64,000 bases of DNA from Rallus limicola (Eukaryota > Chordata > Aves > Gruiformes > Rallidae), in assembly GCA_022605955.1 (NCBI GenBank), contig JAKCOZ010000014.1, positions 17,056,001 through 17,120,000 of the forward strand, read 5' to 3'. Made by a program: the position numbers and the translations under genes. A model generated the notes under the pieces. It searched no databases, was not told the DNA's origin, and was given only the letters and a program-made list of their open reading frames with translations. This document shows, piece by piece, positions 62,109 through 64,000 of the stretch. Position 1 is the stretch's first letter. Each line of letters starts with the position of its first letter.

Positions 62109-63569
62109 GAAACTACTCAGAAAGGGCAGAAACCTGGCACGGACGTGGCATCCATGTAAGGTCTTAGATATGATGACCACAGGAGGGAAGCAGAGCTGAA
62201 AACAGCTTTTATCCGACAGTGCTGGTAGAGAGCGTGCAGTATTTGAGAATTTGAAAGAAGGAAAATATTTGCTATTATATGATTCCTGTGAGTCACATGA
62301 AACCAAACGTGGCATATCTTTTTTTCACAGAAACAAGACCAGATCAAAAATGTACAGTCACATTTTCTTTCTAGTACAACGGATACCAACAATGTATGAC
62401 CTTTGATCTGTAACAGCAACAGACAGCACAATGCATTCAGTGCAAGACAAGAGGGATGGCAATGGCAAGCGACAAGAAATCCTGAGACCAGCAGAGTCAG
62501 AACCCAATTCTATATTTATTATTTTAACCAGCCAAACCATCTTTGGAGAAGACCATGTTGTTTAGTGGTTGCAGAGCAGTATAAAAGTTGGGATTTGAAC
62601 AGGGCAACGAAAGAAGTAGGAGCTTGTAGGGTGTTCCCTCAGTTACTGGAAGTTAGATACAGTTTCTTTGCCTGAGCAAAACAGAATGTTGTAATTCTCA
62701 GAAGCTCATGAGTTGTCAGAAACCTGTAACTGTGCCCCTCATCACACTTAATTTCAGTATCATATACAGCAGTGCTGTTGTTGCATCTCCCCAGTTCACA
62801 AAGTGATGAAGCGTACTCCAAACTAACTGACAAAAAGAAAACCGGAGTGCTTCCCATGTTACATGGCCTACTCCTAAAAGGACCTTCATAATAAAGTGCT
62901 CTGGTGTAACCATCTTTATTCCTTCTTCTGATTCTGCCTCATTTTGTCACTCAAAGGACAGAGAGCAAATTAGTCTGTGTGGAAAAAGCTACAGAAATTA
63001 TACTATGGTGACATTGAAACCTGCTAGCAGTGCAACAGTTCTGAAGAGGAATTATTTTAAATACCAGATTTAAAAAAGAAAGTAATCAAATCCAGACTTC
63101 AGGCTACCTCAAATTCTGAGTACCATCACATGCAAGGATGACACAAAAGATCAGAAATTCCACTAGAAAAGCAGGGAGTGGATTAGGCACAGCCAAAGAT
63201 GATTTGTAAAATTTGTTTGTTCTTGAACCTCATATTTTCTTTTTTTTTTTCTTTCTTCTTTTGATAGGAAGTCATGGGAGGAAAAAACCAAAACAAAACA
63301 GCTGGTTGCCCACTGCTGACAATTGCCGGTTCAAACACCTATATTATTGTAGTTACTTTAAAGGTACTAATTGCCTAATTTGTTACCCATTTATTTACTT
63401 TTTTTCCTCTTGAAAAAGATTCCTAGAGGCATTTTCATTCAAACTTACAAGCATCCTTCAATATTTTTTTCATGTATCGCTACTTCATTTATGACATTTT
63501 TACCCACATTATTGTCAACAATTTTTGCCTGCCAGAATAAGGGAGAGTAAACAGATCTTAGTATACCAA

Positions 63570-63798
63570 CATGCACCAACATGCGGAAGAACTTTTTCAC
63601 AGTGAGGGTGACGGAGCAGTGGAATAGGCTGCCCAGGGAGGTGGTGGAGTCTCCTTCTCTGGAGATATTCAAGTCTCGTCTGGACGCCTATCTATGTAGT
63701 ATGAGATAGGGAGCCTGCTTTGGCAGGGGGGTTGGACCCGATGATCTCTTGAGGTCCCTTCCAACCCCTAAGATTCTGTGATTCTAAGATTCTGTGAT
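63570..63798 (+). mobile_element. CR1 LINE 3' end
   Basis: Sense-orientation CR1: ttcacagtgagggtgacgga, then ggctgcccagggaggtggtg, gagtctccttctctggagat and ggggttggacccgatgatct. It closes with three tail units, the middle one changed (attctgtg, attctaag, attctgtg). The last ~75 codons of ORF2 and the short 3' UTR are represented, 5'-truncated. Low divergence from the 3' part of the copy at 52203-53381 suggests a related, fairly young subfamily. Confidence 0.93.
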
Positions 63799-64000
63799 AC
63801 TAAAATGTAAAATAAACTCATAATTAGCTTAACTGTCCAAAGAAAGTAAAACCACTAATGCCACATTACTTCTTCCTTGTACCTATTGCCCATGAGCAAG
63901 AGATCTGAATTTAGAAATCATGCTGGCAAACTTTCTCTCCAACACTTTGTTATCTGTATAAAGTTCATATATAGTCTATTGCCTTAACATTTGATCATGT

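Overview
The window is vertebrate nuclear DNA, almost certainly from a bird. It is AT-rich and intron-dominated, with no bacterial-style gene packing, and its repeats are CR1 LINE fragments ending in the avian ATTCTGTG-type tail plus avian endogenous-retrovirus-type LTRs. The LTR types look like those I associate with birds outside the chicken lineage, but I cannot name the species.

The only protein-coding gene I can support is CPNE4 (copine-4), on the minus strand. Five consecutive coding exons lie at 26355-26534, 12802-12873, 9311-9385, 4262-4345 and 3240-3329, in transcript order. All have GT/AG splice sites and all are phase 0-0. Together they give 167 codons running from within C2A through the first part of C2B, roughly residues 58-224 of the vertebrate protein. 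The exon carrying the initiator Met and the start of C2A was not found between 26535 and 64000. The rest of C2B and the vWA-like copine domain were not found between 1 and 3239. The gene therefore runs off both ends of the window.

Layout: 1-3239 is intron downstream of the last visible exon. 3240-26534 holds the five exons separated by introns of 932, 4965, 3416 and 13481 bp. These carry an LTR-like remnant near 10.7-11.3 kb, old CR1 pieces near 14.5 and 22.4 kb, a G-rich tract on the sense strand near 23.6 kb and a palindromic relic near 25.8 kb. From 26535 to 64000 is more than 37 kb of 5' intron. It is sparse in recognisable repeats to about 48 kb, then rich in younger insertions: a tRNA-Lys-containing element (48.1-48.6 kb), two copies of a CR1-plus-flank unit (48.8-49.3 and 56.1-56.6 kb), a 1.2-kb CR1 with a broken reverse-transcriptase frame (52.2-53.4 kb), a solo LTR with a perfect 5-bp target duplication (53.75-54.35 kb) and a CR1 3' end (63.6-63.8 kb).

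The observations most worth following are two. The first is the CR1-plus-flank duplication: about 2.4% divergence by eye, bounded by a 9-bp direct repeat at the second site, as expected for retrotransposition with 3' transduction. The second is the ~0.5-kb element that combines LTR-like ends, direct repeats and an internally expanded tRNA-Lys(CUU)-like sequence. I found no evidence of a new multi-gene system in this window.
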